Origin: Synchiropus splendidus
Taxonomy: Eukaryota > Chordata > Actinopteri > Syngnathiformes > Callionymidae
NCBI RefSeq assembly: GCF_027744825.2
Contig: NC_071335.1
Location: forward strand, 29,626,501-29,690,500
Reading direction: 5' to 3'
Length of the DNA: 64,000 bases
This document shows positions 1 to 11,441 of this stretch, in pieces. The notes under the pieces were generated by a model that saw only the letters and a program-made list of their open reading frames with translations, had not been told where the DNA came from and did not search any database. How positions within the stretch are numbered: position 1 is the stretch's first letter; the number at the start of each line of letters is the position of its first letter. Position numbers and translations under genes: made by a program.

Positions 1-667
1 GAATTCAACTGCGGTCTCCTGTGTAATACTCGAAAATATGGGTAATAAGTATGAGCTCAGAAGAAATCAGGTCTATCTGTAATTCATTATTAAAGCCGTC
101 CTTCCGTCTGACCTTCATGTGTCTCTCATATACCTGCGCAACATAATGAGCTTTTTACAGGTTTTCCCTCCATGATGACCCTCTATACTGGTACTGTGCG
201 TGTGGAGTTGCAGATGCAATTGAACTTGGGTGGCCTTGCATTTTTCATCACTTTACAAGTGCAGCTATTCGAGTCAATGCATTTCCACAAGTGTCAGAAG
301 AGTCCACTTGTGGTTCATCTAATTTCAACACAACCCATGCAATGAAGTGCACAGATTTGTTCACAATGTTCTACTGCATAATGGTTCATCGTAGTTTCCT
401 CAGTGACAGTGAGTATTTGCAACATCCAGTCAGTCATATAAAATGTTCTTTGAAGGGTATGTACGGTGTAGGATGTTATGGTGTGTGTCCTGTTTTTAGA
501 CTCTACATCACTATTGCAGAGGCGACTGCCTTCAATAAAAGTCTCCAACATTGACATGTTGTAGAACTCCTCTCAGTATCACTGTTGACAACTGGATGCC
601 CCTGACACAAGCCAAGACAAGATCTTGAGGCTCAAGCAACACTTTGACTACGCTCTCTTCAGTTTCT
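1..667. other. Unique non-coding sequence
   Basis: The stretch holds only short unrelated ORFs (up to 87 codons) with no recognisable domain. It opens with an EcoRI site at positions 1-6, which may mark a clone end. Nothing repeated elsewhere in the window was seen. Confidence 0.5.
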
Positions 668-1157
668 TTAATTTCCGGCTGTAGCAACACCTTTCAACCT
701 GTGAGATCAGGCGAGTGTGACCAACAAGGCTCAACCTACAGTGGTGATGTCTCCGCCGTAGAAAGGTCACTGGTGCACCAGGTTTAGAACTGCATGAGGA
801 TCACTTCTAAACTAGTCTGGAAAACGGGGTCCAGCGTTGTAAGTAACTCATGAAACAAACTCAACAATGTTCTGAACTCGAATCTTGAACTCCTCACATC
901 TTTTATTTACATTACAGTGCTCAAAATGTGTTGTTGTCCGATGTTCCGACACCACAACTGCCACTTCTTGACTCCGGAGATCGGTTCTGTTGGAGGAACT
1001 GCGGACACGTGACTTTAAGGTAAATAAAACCCTTGTGATTTCATCGGTTTGATCTGACAAGGCTCAATATTTTGGCAGCATGGCTCTCTTTAGCCTGTGA
1101 AAATCCATATATTAACTGCGAGAAAAAAGTAGCGCTTTACAGCCCGGAAGTTATGGT
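668..1157 (+). mobile_element. hAT-like non-autonomous DNA transposon, copy A
   Basis: The block from about 740 to 1060 aligns by eye, in order, with 55340-55665: both carry GTAGAAAGGTCA, GTGCACC, GCATGAGGATCACTT, GGGTCCAGC and AAGGTAAAT at matching places. The left edge near 668 (ATTTCCGGCTGTAG) and right edge near 1157 (AGCGCTTTACAGCCCGGAAG) are degraded inverted versions of a CCGGACTATAAGCCGC-type terminus, which is typical of a widespread vertebrate hAT group. No transposase is visible, so it is a non-autonomous or internally deleted copy. Its divergence from the 55 kb copy suggests an old family. Edges are approximate to 10-20 bases. Confidence 0.6.
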
Positions 1158-3223
1158 ATATGCTTACAGCACATTCTATAAGTAATACATGAAAAAATAC
1201 ATGAATGTGTTGAAAATGTAGCGTGTGCATTCTGTCATGTGAGTGAGATCTTATGTAATGTTTGCTCGCGCATTTATTTATTCATTTGTTGTTTTTTCCT
1301 GAGGATCACAGAGTCTGTTGGATAGCATGAGCAACAAAGTTAAACTGTTCTGATACGTCACGACGTGTCAGTTCCTCCGACTTGATCTTAGGGTGTAGAT
1401 ATTTTCGTTATTTGATATTTATTGTTATTTGATATAATTTTTTTTTTTTTTAGTTTGTGTGTTGCTATGTCATGTGTTTAATATCAAACTGTTTAAATAA
1501 CACTGGTTTAGATTCATTCATATATTCATGAAATATGCCTAAAATGTGGCATTGCTAAAACAATATTTTAAAAAAATAGTTTGAATCAATACATTTTATT
1601 TTAATTTTCTTGCCATATTGCAAAGACTTTCAACATTGAAAATGTGCATATGTGTACATGAAGAAAGTATCAATAGGCACTACAGAAATGCTGTATGTTC
1701 CAAACCTTCCCACAATCCACTTGTAGCTACTTCAAGTTAGTAGCTTGGAACTTACTGCCCCAAAATGAATCCACTCGTCCCAGAAATTGAGGAAGTACAA
1801 AACATGTCCCTTTTCCTCACGGGATGATTTCTTATTCGGATACAGGAGTTGCAGAGGTAGTGCTATCAGCTGATACAGATAGCTGATGTAATACCATAAA
1901 GTAATGCAGCATTTTAACCAAAATTATTCTCCTTATAACTATGTACAGTTACTTTTTTTGAGGTAAAAGTAGTTGAAGATGCTTTCAAAGTTTCCTTCCC
2001 CAAATAAATGTAACTAGTTTTCTTGTGCTCTGTTTACCCAAGCAAGTTATGCGCATGAATACCTTTAGTTTTCCACACAATCCTGCTCACAAACAAACAA
2101 ACAAACGGCAGTGAAAAGCCTTATTGGTTGCAATAACTTGCACAAATGGTTTGCAGGCTTCGAGCGTTCACAATGTGCTCTGTGGTAACTTGTTGTCTCT
2201 GCACACCCCATTAAAATTCTCAAATGATCCCAAATTTGGACATTTTAGCTTTTTTGAAATTGAGATGCGGCGACTGTTAAATTTAATAGATGTATTTTCA
2301 CTTCCTCAATTTTGAAGAGCAGCTCCACCATAAAAAACTGGGACATAATGTGACAACAGACAGTCATTTTGCCATCTCTGACAGAAAAAAGAAGCAGCTC
2401 CCACAATGCTACTTTACTACTGTTTCCTCTTTGATGAAGCCAAAACAGGACGGGAACAGTTTTAATGGTCTCCAAATTAACAACGACATGCCTTCAATAA
2501 CAATGACTGAACAATAATTCAGTTTCTTTATTTTCATAAATGTTACATGTAAGCATAGATTTCGATTTCAGAACAATTGTTACACTGTTGCAGTGCATAT
2601 CTCAAAGCCCTGTGCATCATTATGTGGAAAAGAGGAAACAACGCTTCGTAGTCCAATTTGTTGTCACAAAGTGTTGCATTCTCTGAGGAAAATAATTTGT
2701 TTGTTAAGCCTTTGCTGGTTAAGAGTCATTGTAGCTGAAGCTAAATAAAACCCTCACAGCGGGGAAGTCGTCCCTATAACAACCAAGTTTGCCGGAACAG
2801 AAAGTTATACGCCGTTTTCTCCGCAGTGCAGATCCAATGTTATCGAAATTAATCATTTTCTTGTCTTGAGCGCGACATATTTTGTATTACAGGAAGAACA
2901 TTGAGATACAATCTTGACAGGTATGAGACACATTTAAAAGTGTAAATGCATGTAGAAAGACGTGGCTCCTTTTCATGCCGCAAAGTGTAATGAATTGCTG
3001 CAGCGAAAATTTCCTGCTGTGACTGTCAGGTTCCTTATTTTTTTTCCACGGAGATGACAGTTATGTTCATAGTTTGGAGAGTAGGTGGTTACTGAGTGCT
3101 TTACAGACAAAGCAAAACGTGAATGAAAATGCTTGTGTCTACACATGCATGAAGACAGGGATGTGGAGGGATGTTATCTTGGCGAACGCAAAGCAGAGTG
3201 GAAAAAAGACAATGTTGTGCGAT
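1158..3223. other. Unique AT-rich non-coding sequence
   Basis: No gene, RNA or clear repeat is seen. There is a short poly-T run near 1439-1451 and an (AAAC)n-like patch near 2090-2105. The ORFs here (63-76 codons) lie in mutually overlapping frames and have no recognisable motifs. Confidence 0.45.
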
Positions 3224-3604
3224 TGTCTCATATACTGATGTTGGGAAAGTGGACTTTCGCCTCCTATACTGACGACAAAGTCAGCCTTCAGCTCTGCATG
3301 TTGAAGCGTTAGGTTTTCACTTGAAGGACGTGTTCCAGGATGACACGGAAAGAAAAGACGGAGTTTGGGGTGAGGTGTCATTCTACGCGTAACAACTTGA
3401 CAATTGCTATTTGTGGCCCGTCACAGCCGTGCATTTTAGTCACGGTGACATATGGGTTGTCTCCTAGGAGGAGAAGCACGTAAGGGGTTTTAAGTAGCAA
3501 CCGACATACAATATGATTCAGCGATGACAGATACTGTAAGTCTTGGCCTGGCTCGCAAATTCTGCTCCTCTTGCTCAATGATAACCCAATGCGTACACAT
3601 CGAT
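3224..3604 (+). mobile_element. Decayed copy of an unclassified inverted-repeat element
   Basis: It starts with CTCATATACTGATGTTGGGAA and GTGGACTTTCGCCTCCTATACTGACGA, which match the left terminus of the intact copies at 3605 and 34477. Its interior carries TTTTAGTCACGGTGAC, then AGAAGCACGTAAGGGG, AGCAACYGACATMCA and GATTCAG in the same order as the neighbouring copy. The right terminus is lost where the next copy begins, so two copies sit head to tail. Confidence 0.5.
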
Positions 3605-4041
3605 GCAACCCAACCTTACTCTCATGGCGTCATATATTGACGTTGGGAAAGTTACCTTTTTGTGTTGTATACTGACGAAATGCCTTCAGCGTTTTAGTCA
3701 CGGTGACTTTCAATATCGTCACTAAGCAAGAGAGCCGCGTGAAGGGGTTACTAATAGCAACTGACATCCAGTGTGATTCAGTGAAGAGAGCTTCAGCATA
3801 TCTCACCTTGACACTCCCTGCTTGAAGTAAACCACCGCCTGGAGCTATACGGAATTTTTTTTTTCTCTCCCCCTCCATGTGATGCGCCATGCAGCCTCGC
3901 ACAACGCATGCTCCACACGGAAGGAAAACGTTCTTTAAGACCATTGAAACCCTTCGACGTACGATTTTTCATCAGTATAGGACGCAAAAGTCCACTTTCT
4001 CAACATCAATATATTAAACCATGGGAGTGAGGATGAGTTGC
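3605..4041 (+). mobile_element. Unclassified inverted-repeat element (437 bp)
   Basis: The left end (GCAACCCAACCTTACTCTC, then ATGGCGTCATATATTGACGTT) is mirrored by the right end, whose reverse complement reads GCAACTCATCCTCACTCCC then ATGGTTTAATATATTGATGTT. The inverted repeats run on for about 65 bases, through CTTTTGCGTCCTATACTGA on the right arm. No coding capacity is visible and no target-site duplication is clear, so the superfamily is left open. A 560-bp relative lies at 34477-35036. Confidence 0.65.
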
Positions 4042-4285
4042 CTTGGGTAGAGAGACTTTGTTGCTATAATATGAACACCTTCTGGGAAAATAGGACACAT
4101 TTTGGCGTCTAGGGCAAGGTCCACTCGCTGGTGTCTGGGAACAGATGCAGAGCTCAGATTTCAGGTCACAGAAACACCTGTGGGATGGAGAAGATGCATT
4201 GACTAGAGGTTCCAGCAACACTAAATATCAGTGAAGTGACAGATAAATTATTCTGCTTCTTTTATTTATATATATATATATCAAT

Positions 4286-4720
4286 TTTTTTTTAGATGTC
4301 CAAAGAGTCCTTGTGAATGTAGTCACTGGCCACATTTTCGCAAGCAGAACATCATAATTAACCTTTTTTTTTTTTTTTTCCTGGATCCAGTTGTTCATTC
4401 ATATGCTGCTCAGAAAACACCATATATATATATAAAACTGTTGTTTTTTTTTAGATGTCCAAAGACAACGGTCCTTGTGAATGTAGTCACTGGCCACATT
4501 TTCGCAAGCAGAATATCATAATTAACCTTTTTTTTTTCCTGGATCCAGTTGTTTGTTCATATGCTGCTCAGAAAACACCATATATATAAAACTGTTTTTT
4601 TTTTTAGATGTCCAAAGAGTACGGTCCTTGTGAATGTAGTCACTGGCCACATTTTCGCAAGCAGAACATCATAAATAACCTTTTTTTTTTCCTGGATCCA
4701 GTTAACACCAGAAAACACCA
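4286..4720 (+). repeat. Three-unit tandem repeat, period about 155 bp
   Basis: Units anchor on AGATGTCCAAAGA at 4294, 4453 and 4606 (periods 159 and 153). Each continues with CCTTGTGAATGTAGTCACTG, CACATTTTCGCAAGCAGAA, a poly-T tract, CCTGGATCCAGTTG, and, in the first two units, TATGCTGCTCAGAAAACACCA plus a short (TA)n. Most length variation is in the poly-T and TA tracts. The third unit is shortened, jumping from GATCCAGTT to CAGAAAACACCA. The units are very similar, so the duplication looks recent. Confidence 0.85.
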
Positions 4721-5561
4721 CAGACGGTGGGTCAGGTTCAGCTCCATCATTGTTTAATTTATTAAAAAACATTCAAGCGGTCGGAGTCTGTCGCCTGGAG
4801 CCATATTCAAAAGTGGCACAGCTTTTAACAGGTTCAAGAACAGAAACGGGAGATGATATCCAGCCTCATCTCAAGGGGAAGTACGCCTTAGTCAGTCAGA
4901 GTAGAGCCTGCATTGACTTTTGACCTCTTTTAATCCGCTGGCCCCTTTATGTACTATTCATGCAGATGTTGGAGGTAGAAACCAAGACTTCCTCTTGGTT
5001 CTGTGCGTGCGTGTGCAAGTGTATGTGTTTGTATTTGGTGTAGATTTTTTTGGCTTTTATTTTACTGCGAGCAACAATTCAAGTAACTGCCAGGAGATGT
5101 GTGTGTGCATGAAGGATCATCAGGTTGAGAAGAAAACGTTGAACACGTCTGGGATCACATCACATTCCTCACCCAAACCTCTCCCCGCCGTCTTTATAAA
5201 CACTGGAAAATTCTCGTGCATGTGCGTCCATACTGACTACTCTGCCCTTCAAATGTTGCTGTATTCTCTTTCTTTTTTTTTTTATACTTTATCTCTGGAC
5301 TTATTCCACAGCTTATGAATTTTAATAGGCCTCAATCAGAACACCTCAGCAGTGTTTTTCTATCTCCCAAAGTAATGGGCTTGAACCACCTGAGAGTTCT
5401 CCGACAGCTCTGTATGCGTAAAGCAATGGAAGTCGGAATGAAATAAGGACCAGAGAAGGGAAGAACGTTCTAGTCGGACGTGAGGGACGGTGGGGGACGG
5501 GACGTGCCGGCGGAGGAATCGCTGATTGTGGAAAGCGTGTCAGGGAGAGACAAATTGAGGG

Positions 5562-5598
5562 AAATGGAGAGAGGGAGAGAGGGAGAGAGATAGAGAGC
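5562..5598 (+). repeat. GA-rich low-complexity tract
   Basis: Imperfect (GAGAGG)n and (GA)n run ending in GAGATAGAGAG. On the minus strand it produces a Ser/Leu/Pro-rich pseudo-ORF. Confidence 0.7.
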
Positions 5599-8500
5599 CG
5601 CGGTTCTAAAGTGGCTTCCAACTCTGTCAACACATAGATAAACTAGCATATCACTTTCGCGCACACATAAACACTGCTTTCTCACGCACTTTAAATGAGA
5701 GTCAGGTTGTTTGGGTCTGGTTCTGAATGGGATTGAACGTCATGGGATGGAGAGAGGATGAGGGAGCAGCGGGGCTTTTGCTGAGTCAGGTCAACCTCTC
5801 ACCACAGAATGTTCACCAGAGGATAATGGAAGACCAGCAAAAACACCACAAATAAATGAACAAGTCCATCTGTCATCAGTCTTTGAGAGAAAAAAATATG
5901 TGTGTTTACGTAAAACAACAATTTTGCTTCTCTTACAAAGTTACCCAAATCATTTGGGCCCTGTCAAATGTGTTTTTAACTGTGGTTTTAACTTATATTC
6001 GGCCCTGTTCTTCAGTTAAATCGAATATATATATATTTTTTTTTCATCATGTCAAATTCATCATTATTTAGACAAAAGAAATCAACCAGGAGAATTGTCT
6101 TTCACAGGGATGAGTCGGACGGGTGCAAAGGCCACTCAACCAAAAGACAAACAGTATGTAACTTATGAAAATAATTTTGAATATAGGAGTGTGTGTCATG
6201 CTCTGTCCCGACCCTCAGCGATGGTCATGTGCTGTGGGTCGTGAGCGAAAGAACGCGATCCCGGATGCAAGCCCCAGAAATGAGTTTGCCCTCGAGGGGT
6301 GGCAGGCGTCTCCCTTCTGTTCTGTCACTCAGGAAAGACTCGGAGTAGAGCCACGGCTTCTCCGCGTTTCCACATGCTTGTGCGTACAGCCGTGTCTTTC
6401 ATATTTATGTCCATATTTGCATTGTGGTTGTTACAGATTTCCCACCTCAGTTGCGGGCATGTGCTCTTCTCTCAGTCTGGTGAAGCCCTCGGTTCTCCTC
6501 ACTGTGTGTTGTACTTGCTGAACAGAACTCTCCTAGCTTTCCATTGCTGCTTACACTTGGGTCCCGCTTCGTATCCATCTCTTGCCAAAACGCCTAAAAT
6601 ATTCAATGCGTGATATTGGTAATATTTCAGTGGTCACTCTGGGAAATGCACCGCAATGGTTAGTCAGTGATTATATGTACATTTTTCAGCCCTTGTTTTC
6701 CGGTCCAGTGTTTATTTTCCCTTCCGTGGCGACCTAAAATAAAATAATTCTTAACACGTCATATTGGATCGGAATGAGCGCTGACAGCAAAACCTCTCTC
6801 CAGTCAGGCACAAAGGTGCATTTACTTCCCCTGACCATGTTTTCGCTCTACTTTAGTTTTCTTACAGGGAGTGTTTTTGACAGCTGAAATCATCTAACAA
6901 ATGATTTCATAGATTAAAAGTGAATGCGGTCTCTCGTAGGTTTTCCCTTTACACTGACTCATTTTGAAATGAGCTCAGATTGTAGTTTCAACGTGGAGGG
7001 GAATAGAGCTCTCTAGTAATTTAATATGAGATTAGATTGAATAATCCATAAGTGTGTTAAAACCTGCCCCTATGTTTGAAAAGAAATTGTGTGTTTGGAC
7101 AATGTGTCAAATGTTTTATATTTTACTCAAAGCCTAAAAACTAGAAATGGCATTTCACAATGGAAATACGCTCCAAATGCTGCCGCTGAAATGTTGATGT
7201 GATGCTCAAGGGAAGGTCATGAAAATCCATTGTGAGTTGTAGAAAGCAACTACAAATGAGATCGGTGGTTGGTTTTGAGGAGATTGGCTAAAAAAACAAA
7301 ACCAAAACTAAGGAGTGTATGGTGGGACCCAAAATTACAAGAAGCGGGGGCGGAAGGTACCAATTGGAATGTGAGGATCGAAGAGTTAGTCCCGCTGATG
7401 CCGGTCCCACTAGTATAAAGGGGTTTCAGGGCAGATGGAGGAGGTGGTGCGGGAAAGCTGGTGATCCAGAGCACTGAGGAAATGGAGCTGCCAAACCAGA
7501 AACTCACTGACAAAGACAGCAATTCAGCGTCATCCCACAAACTGTGTATTGTTCTATGGACTGGGAGGCAGAGCTGGGTTGTTAAGATCGGCGGAGAAGA
7601 GGGAAGGAGAAGGGTTACCTCCATCCATGTCCAGTGAATGTCTTCCAACGGTAAAATAAGCGAGTAGTGTTTGGCCCAAGTTCATTTTTGTGTGTGCACT
7701 ATTTCACATTTTTAAGAGCTGTAAATATTTGCCATTGCTTGCAAGCTCGCTTCCATGGATTATCACCACGAAGAACTGGAAAATTCACCATTAGGTTCAT
7801 TCATTTAATTCACCTTCCACAACACAACAAGACAATTATTTTCACTCTGTGTATCTTTTCCTTCCTTGGAGCAAATACTTGTTTTACTTTTATTTCTACT
7901 TAAGGTCAGTTGTAGTTTCCCCTTTAGCCGACAAAATACATCATTTTTATTCTATATTTCCTTCATTTTTTATTTCATGCATCAGTTTATATATTTACTT
8001 GTGAGCACACCATGTAACATTTGGACTTCAACTGAACGACACCACACTTCATTTCTAAGCCCTGGACTACTGTTTTATGATACATCATCTAACCATCACT
8101 ACTGTCAAGGAGGACAAAAAGTATCAAATATTTACTGTACAGTACAATCTGATGCAAGGCTCTCCTCTTATGTATATTACTTCTTCCTCTTCTCCAGGTC
8201 TAGCCAAATGGCTGAACAACCTAGAACCCCAGTTAACCTTACTTTTAACAGTTTTACAGACATAGTATAAGGCGAATAACACTAAAAACATCAATAAAAT
8301 ACACAACAAAATACCTTAACTTACAAAGAATAACAAATACAGTTGTCATTGATTCTCTTGGAGATCAAACGCCGCACCCTCTTTACAGAAAAAGGAGTGT
8401 ATTTTAAGCAAAATGATCGGCTGGAAACTGAAAAAAACATAAATAAGCAGAGCTGGAGCTACAAAGAATAAAAGCTACAACCTGGTTGCAAAGAAGGAGT

Positions 8501-8880
8501 TTATAAAACTCATGAAAATAACTTTAATTTACTTCCAAATTGAGTTCTATGGAGTCGTGTGATGATTCAGAAAAACTCAAGGATGCAAAAGGCGACAGAA
8601 CAATAGATCAGTCCATGTGAGAGGGTCCGCACTCCTATTCTTTGTCCAGCAGATCTACTCTAAAACAAGCAAGATTGTTCCTCCTGCAGCATTGTTAACA
8701 TAATTAGCAGCCATTTGTGGAAATCAATAGAGCAAAAATTACCATTCCGAGGTTATTCTTTCCTTTCATGGCCGTGCTTTTAATGAGAAAACAAATGTTG
8801 CCTCGGACCGACAAGGATCAAGCAAAATTCGGGCAGTTGCTGTGAAACGGTACCTTCAAGCAACCGTGTTTCAAACATCA

Positions 8881-8883
<3 letters not shown>

Positions 8884-8927
<44 letters not shown>
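8884..8927 (+). repeat. (CA)22 microsatellite
   Basis: Uninterrupted CA dinucleotide array of 22 units. Read on the minus strand it creates a Cys-Val repeat at the end of a spurious ORF. Confidence 0.97.
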
Positions 8928-8929
<2 letters not shown>

Positions 8930-9722
8930 AGCAAGCCGTCACCTGCGACACAATGAGTTTCACGGCGTGAGCTCGCGACAAAGAAAATCTGCGCCCTGCG
9001 TGTGCCAAGGTTGATAGTCTGAAAACAATGCTCCATCACAGCTCTGTTCATAATCATAGCACTTTCAAAGAGAGCAGCACAATGAAGCCTCAAGCAGGCG
9101 AGCTGCATTCGTGCAGTTCCGCCAACAGTTTAAACCATTTCTGGTTCGCCATGGCAACAACCAAGCGCGGCGGCAGCGGCGGCGACAGCACGTGACTCAC
9201 TTGATAACGGAGGGATGGTTTAATTATATAGGAAATAACAGGAGGGAGGGGGGTCCATTTCAGTAGGGGATTCTTATATGTGAGAGAGACGGATAGGACT
9301 CTGGGAGGTGACAACTGTTATCTCAGGCCTACAGACACTTAGTCCTCCGCCAACCTTCAACCACTCTTCCCTACGGCTTGCTCGGAAATGTCAGGCGCTG
9401 GCTGCGGCGCTGGTGTCTGTTTATGCGTTTGTCCACATTTGTATAGTTTGTATACCGCCTCATACTTCTGTCTGTTCCAGCCTGAAATATGGGTCAAATG
9501 AAGTCTGTCTCAGAATGGCCAGAAGAAAAATCCAGGCAACTTTTGTTGAAGTTTTCAACAGGTGTTATATCATCCCTGCCATCTTTTCTGCTCCCCCGGT
9601 ACACGAGGAGTGGGGATTGAGCCTTGGACAAGCTGCTTTGACGCAGGAGGGCGCCGCCTCTGCAGGCACCAACACCTGTGCCAGTGAGCGTTCCGTCCAC
9701 GGACGTTTAGAGGCTGGCATCA

Positions 9723-9862
9723 CACAAGTACCTGGGTGTTTACCTGAGTGATGAATTGGACTGGACACAAAACACTGCCGCTCTTTGCAAAAAAAGTGCC
9801 AGCTCAGGAGGCTGAGGTCCTTCTATGACTCTGCCGTGGCACCTGCTGTGTTCTATGGATAT
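9723..9862 (+). pseudogene. LINE reverse-transcriptase relic (L2/CR1-like group)
   Basis: Frame 1 from 9723 reads HKYLGVYLSDELDW followed by TQNTAALCKKSA, then a stop. A +1 shift restores KCQLRRLRSFYDSAV and APAVFYG up to about 9862. This order (KYLGVxLxxxLDW, then NTxALxKK, then LRRLRSF, then FYxSVVAxxxFYG) is the conserved segment downstream of the catalytic YADD motif in common fish non-LTR retrotransposons. The copy has a frameshift near 9800 and seems to lack the residues normally between RSF and FYDS, so it is dead. Assignment to the L2/CR1 group comes from motif memory; the LINE identity is firmer than the clade. Confidence 0.7.
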
Positions 9863-9883
9863 TCGTCTTTTGTCGTCGACACA

Positions 9884-9927
9884 TATATAGACAGAGACAG
9901 GAAGAGACTCCTGTCTCTGTCTATATA
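9884..9927 (+). repeat. Perfect 19-bp inverted repeat (hairpin)
   Basis: The arm TATATAGACAGAGACAGGA (9884-9902) is followed by the 6-nt loop AGAGAC and then its exact reverse complement at 9909-9927. It lies directly after the LINE relic and directly before the repeat module at 9928. It could be a short foldback insertion or a template-switch product. Confidence 0.85.
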
Positions 9928-10123
9928 AAGCTCTTTTAATGTCTTGAAAAAATTTCAATTTTATAAGAATTTCAAATACATTGAATGTAGTGGAAACCCT
10001 GGTCACTGTGTAGCAAAAAACCTCCCTGAACAAAAGCAAACAGATTGCTTTTGTTTGCTTTTATTCAGGGATTCCTCCATGTTTGTTGTTGTTATCATCC
10101 TACCTGCGACGTGTCTTGTATGA
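9928..10123 (+). repeat. 3' part of a dispersed repeat also present at 42791-43260
   Basis: Ordered matches to 43027-43230 include AAAGCTCTTTT, AATTTCAA, TAGTGGAAACCCTGG, CCCTGAACAAAAGCAAAC, GGATTCCTCCATGTTTGTTG and the closing ACGTGTCTTGT. It contains an inverted repeat of 18-bp arms (10024-10041 and 10053-10070) with one mismatch. The left part of the longer copy is absent here. Confidence 0.75.

Positions 10124-10124
<1 letters not shown>

Positions 10125-10179
<55 letters not shown>
10125..10179 (+). repeat. (TA)n microsatellite, about 27 units
   Basis: Uninterrupted TA array. It produces a Tyr-Ile repeat in a spurious plus-strand ORF at 10083-10271. It abuts the end of the repeat module at 10123. 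Confidence 0.97.
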
Positions 10180-10182
<3 letters not shown>

Positions 10183-11362
10183 TGGTTAGGCCTCATATAA
10201 CACCATCAAAATGCTGGAAAAGTCTTTGGGCCACTGACGTCTCAGTGAAGCTCATGAACAACAAACAATAAGATCTTCACAAACATCCTTATTTGCATTC
10301 TGCCAGGGTCATGAGGGACGATGGCCACAAGGAAACAATAATTTGTCATGAATATTCACTTCAAACTGTCAGAGGGGCAGCAGTTTTGTTTTGTATTACC
10401 CGCTCACTTTTCCACAGATCAATTCCCCACCTGTACATCATCACCCAGATGACCTCAAGTTTCCTGCCCTCCAGCCAGCCACGGCCCGATTATTTCAGAG
10501 TTCAGCAGAGAGGGTGCTCTCACCACTCTGTCTGAATCCTGAGATGTACATTACTCCTTTGTATTCTGTCGCTCTGTCTCCAGCATAACCTTACACGCCT
10601 TTAAAACGTTCTTGCAGCTTTACTGCATTTTGGTGCGTTGCCCAGTGCATGACTTACGTCCTCAATTTGTATTCTACTTTTTTTTTTACTTTTATACACC
10701 AGAACAAACAAACATGGAGGTCCCTTCTGCTACATTCCCAGTTGTGGCTGAACTTGACAGTTTCGCCAAAATAACTAGACTCTACAGTTGAGGTAAATAA
10801 GTTGACATGTCTTAATAAATATTCAATTGTTTTCGGAGTCAACATTCTGACACTGGCCACCATCATGTTGTAGCCTTCTTCATGACTTCATTTATTCACA
10901 CCACAGTTGACGGCGCTGCTGTCACACGGACAGGTTTCTTAGACTGGAGAAAATGAAATGTCTTGTCCTGACTGCTTTCTTGTTTCACTTGGCAAGACCT
11001 CGCCACATGAATGTAACATGTCTGACAGTTCTGCTTCGACTTTTAAGCGATGTTTATGTCACTCAACATGCTGTGGGCGAATCATGCGTATTAAATGGTT
11101 TGTTATTTTAATAACCACTTCATCTAGACTACAACTTCTCACAGTGATACAGGTGTTCAATGTATAAGACGCTCAAAGCTCTTCATATTGCACATGAATC
11201 TGACATATCTGAGTAGTAATTATGACAATAATAGTAATAACAACAGTTATTATAGTCCATAAATAATATAATAATATTGTTATTATTAATGGTAACAACA
11301 ATGATAATAACAATGACCGTTATTATTATTGTTATTATTATTATTGCAGTAATAAAATAAGG

Positions 11363-11441
<79 letters not shown>

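Larger units (their letters stand above)
4721..9722. other. Mostly unique non-coding sequence
   Basis: No host exon is recognised in this 5-kb stretch. The longest ORFs (132-147 codons at 4920-5318, 7250-7648, 7866-8270 and 9308-9751) have no recognisable domains and overlap ORFs on the other strand. Simple sequence includes a GA-rich tract at about 5562-5598 and a long (CA)n at 8884. The 8640-8880 interval is repeat-free and resembles conserved non-coding DNA in composition. Confidence 0.45.

Noticed and set aside
1..6. EcoRI site at the first base
   Set aside because: Other EcoRI sites occur inside the window (for example near 11537 and 14827), so this only hints at a clone end and has no biological meaning.
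7250..7648. Possible LINE ORF start region
   Set aside because: Some basic-residue patterns resemble LINE ORF2 N-termini, but no ordered conserved motifs were found.
9308..9751. 147-codon plus-strand ORF
   Set aside because: No recognisable domain; its end overlaps a LINE relic in another frame and it has overlapping antisense ORFs.
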